A stretch of 14,500 nucleotides of DNA, taken from NCBI GenBank assembly GCA_027451645.1, contig DAIDIX010000014.1, forward strand, positions 1 through 14,500. Direction: 5' to 3'. The DNA is from Candidatus Dormiibacterota bacterium. GTDB taxonomy: Bacteria > Chloroflexota > Dormibacteria > Aeolococcales > Aeolococcaceae. Shown piece after piece: positions 13,515 through 14,500 of the stretch. The position numbers were made by a program, and so were the translations under genes. The notes beneath the pieces were generated by a model. The model saw only the letters and a program-made list of their open reading frames with translations, searched no databases and had not been told where the DNA came from. Every line of letters begins with the position of its first letter. Within the stretch, counting starts at the first letter, position 1.

Positions 13515-14311
13515 CTGCGCGAAATTCCGGCTTTCAGTACCCGGCCAAGAGTCTTCCTGATCACTGACCGCGGAGCGAGGTGGGAGAGGGCGGAGAGGAT
13601 TGCAGGTCCATTGCCAGGTACACAGATGACTCGGTTCCGATCGAATGCCCGAAGCGCCATCTGAACGCACTGGTCAACAGGAATCGAGGGTATCTGGGAG
13701 AACATTGGACCAGCATGGGCAATGGTACCGAATTCTGTAGGAACAGGACCTGGACAGAGGGCGAGGATGCGCACTCCACTTCCTGCATTCTCCTGGGCAA
13801 CTGCTTCAGTGAAGTGGAGGACAAACGCCTTTGTTGCTGCATACGTGGCCATGTAGGGTATTGGCTGGAATCCTGCAAGACTTGCGACATTGATGATGCC
13901 ACCAGTTCTGTGAGGAAGATTCTGCACAAGGGCAGCATGGGTGAGTGCATGGAGTGCTGTGACATTGAGCCGGATCTCTTCAAGATCCCTTTCGATGTGT
14001 GCATGGGCAAATGCACCGGACGTTCCAAATCCAGCATTGTTGACAACGATCCATGGAGAAGAAGTGGCAATATGCGCAGTCACACTCTCGATACCTTCCG
14101 GTGTGGAGAGATCTGCAATGAGGGGGGATGCTGCAATGCTGTACGTTCCCGAAAGCTGTTCAGCAAGCTTCGTGAGGCGATCCTCACGGCGAGCAACGAG
14201 GGTGCAGTCATGACCACGTTCTGCAAACTGGCGGGCAAATTCAGCCCCGATGCCGCTTGAAGCTCCAGTGATGAGCACTGGGATGGATGAGGGGAGTGCA
14301 GGTAGTACCAT
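13511..14311 (-). CDS. Short-chain dehydrogenase/reductase (SDR, DltE/COG0300-like)
   Basis: NAD(P)-dependent oxidoreductase with a Rossmann fold. The 266-residue product has the nucleotide-binding TGASSGIG (15-22), NNAG (91-94), catalytic Ser144 (INVASLAG), and Tyr157-x3-Lys161 (YAATK). Arg41/Arg42 after strand two suggests NADP(H) preference. The substrate is unknown. ATG 14311 is preferred over the in-frame GTG 14329 because a -10-like TATAAC ends six bases before it and there is no ribosome site, consistent with a leaderless transcript. It is divergent from nuoA and converges on the Rieske gene with overlapping stops. Confidence 0.92.
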   Translation of the reverse strand: MVLPALPSSIPVLITGASSGIGAEFARQFAERGHDCTLVARREDRLTKLAEQLSGTYSIAASPLIADLSTPEGIESVTAHIATSSPWIVVNNAGFGTSGAFAHAHIERDLEEIRLNVTALHALTHAALVQNLPHRTGGIINVASLAGFQPIPYMATYAATKAFVLHFTEAVAQENAGSGVRILALCPGPVPTEFGTIAHAGPMFSQIPSIPVDQCVQMALRAFDRNRVICVPGNGPAILSALSHLAPRSVIRKTLGRVLKAGISRS

Positions 14312-14323
14312 GTGCTGGTTATA
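14309..14323 (-). promoter_or_regulatory. -10 box placed for leaderless transcription of the SDR gene
   Basis: On the minus strand TATAAC (14323-14318), five of six bases to consensus, is followed by CAGCAC and the ATG (14311). A transcript would begin at the start codon. The expected -35 position (14346-14341) coincides with one arm of the 14334-14346 palindrome. Confidence 0.45.
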
Positions 14324-14333
14324 GCGCACTTGG

Positions 14334-14346
14334 AGCAGAGTCTGCT
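14334..14346. promoter_or_regulatory. Perfect palindrome AGCAGA-G-TCTGCT between divergent promoters
   Basis: Two exact 6-base half-sites around one central base, in the 74 bases between the SDR start and nuoA. It overlaps the expected -35 of the SDR promoter and lies just upstream of the nuoA promoter, which is operator-like. The regulator is unknown. A 13-base dyad can also occur by chance. Confidence 0.35.
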
Positions 14347-14372
14347 GCCCGAGGAGGTGGGCATCCTTTTGC

Positions 14373-14388
14373 TAGCATAGGGGTGATG
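14373..14388 (+). promoter_or_regulatory. -10 box immediately before nuoA
   Basis: TAGCAT (14373-14378) is followed by seven bases and then ATG (14386); an in-frame GTG at 14383 sits in between. A transcript from this box would be leaderless or nearly so. An AGGGG run (14379-14383) is too close to the ATG to be a normal ribosome site. Confidence 0.45.
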
Positions 14389-14500
14389 TTAAGCAACTAC
14401 CTCCCACTCATTGTCTTTCTCATTGTCTGTCTTGCGTTCGGAGTAGTCGTACCCATCGTTGCCTCGTTTGCGGGACCGAAGCGGCACCTCGCAGCGAAGG
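14386..14500 (+). CDS. nuoA: NADH-quinone oxidoreductase subunit A (3' end outside window)
   Basis: NuoA is a small membrane subunit of respiratory complex I. Only 38 residues are visible. LSNYLPLIVFLIVCLAFGVV is the first membrane helix, then VPIVASFAGPKRHLAAK leads to the point where the family has its conserved PYECG motif, just past the window edge. Position as the first gene of a nuo operon is usual. The start is either ATG 14386 or GTG 14383. A -10-like box seven bases upstream suggests a leaderless message. Confidence 0.85.
   Translation, partial: MLSNYLPLIVFLIVCLAFGVVVPIVASFAGPKRHLAAK

Noticed and set aside
13580..14260. 226-codon open frame on the plus strand
   Set aside because: Antisense shadow of the SDR gene; Cys-rich random-looking composition.
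1..14500. TAG reassigned to an amino acid throughout the genome
   Set aside because: TAG ends rpsI right after the canonical KR and terminates 10 of the 19 genes with visible ends. Reading through these would add unrelated sequence.

Overview
The window is a gene-dense bacterial chromosome segment with GC in the mid-50s by eye (not computed). It carries core genes (truA-rplM-rpsI at the left, the start of nuoA at the right), a WXG100 protein, a TagA/WecG glycosyltransferase, an actinobacterial-style M1 aminopeptidase, a DUF2231-Rieske protein and -10-like boxes placed for leaderless transcripts. Together these suggest a Terrabacteria-type lineage (Actinobacteriota, Chloroflexota, Dormibacterota or similar) rather than a proteobacterium. 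I cannot place it more precisely. Stop codons are TAG in 10, TGA in 8 and TAA in 1 of the 19 genes whose ends are visible. No tRNA, rRNA, CRISPR array or insertion sequence was found, and no gene-free stretch exceeds about 250 bases.

Positions 1-3973 (+) look like one operon with overlapping or closely spaced genes: truA (5' end outside the window), rplM, rpsI, a TagA/WecG-type GT26 glycosyltransferase, a GT2 polyprenyl-phosphate-type glycosyltransferase and an aquaporin. It joins translation genes to surface-glycan and water/solute-transport genes. truA has an in-frame TAG upstream of its catalytic GRTD motif, although the reading is collinear with the family on both sides.

Positions 4057-6201 (+) hold a small secreted Ala/Ser/Pro-rich protein with a strong intrinsic terminator, an ECF sigma factor, a single-pass membrane protein in the anti-sigma position, and a small His/Cys protein. 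The secreted protein and the outer part of the putative anti-sigma protein share a two-cysteine GIGxCV motif. They appear to be paralogous modules on either side of the sigma gene, and this is the most promising candidate for an undescribed system. A ferredoxin-NADP reductase gene (6258-7028, +) follows, with a -10-like box directly before its GTG start.

Positions 7108-10593 (-) carry pepN and a class I methyltransferase; pepN converges on the reductase gene across a bidirectional hairpin. Divergent from the methyltransferase is a YunG-like gene (10687-11091, +). A PIN-domain toxin with an overlapping upstream antitoxin-like gene lies at 11335-12032 (-). An orphan WXG100 gene with its own terminator (12240-12580, +) and a DUF2231-Rieske membrane protein (12624-13514, +) follow. 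The Rieske gene converges on a short-chain dehydrogenase (13511-14311, -), and their stop codons overlap in one CTAG. The dehydrogenase is divergent from nuoA, which starts at 14386 and runs off the window. A perfect 13-base palindrome lies between these two promoters.
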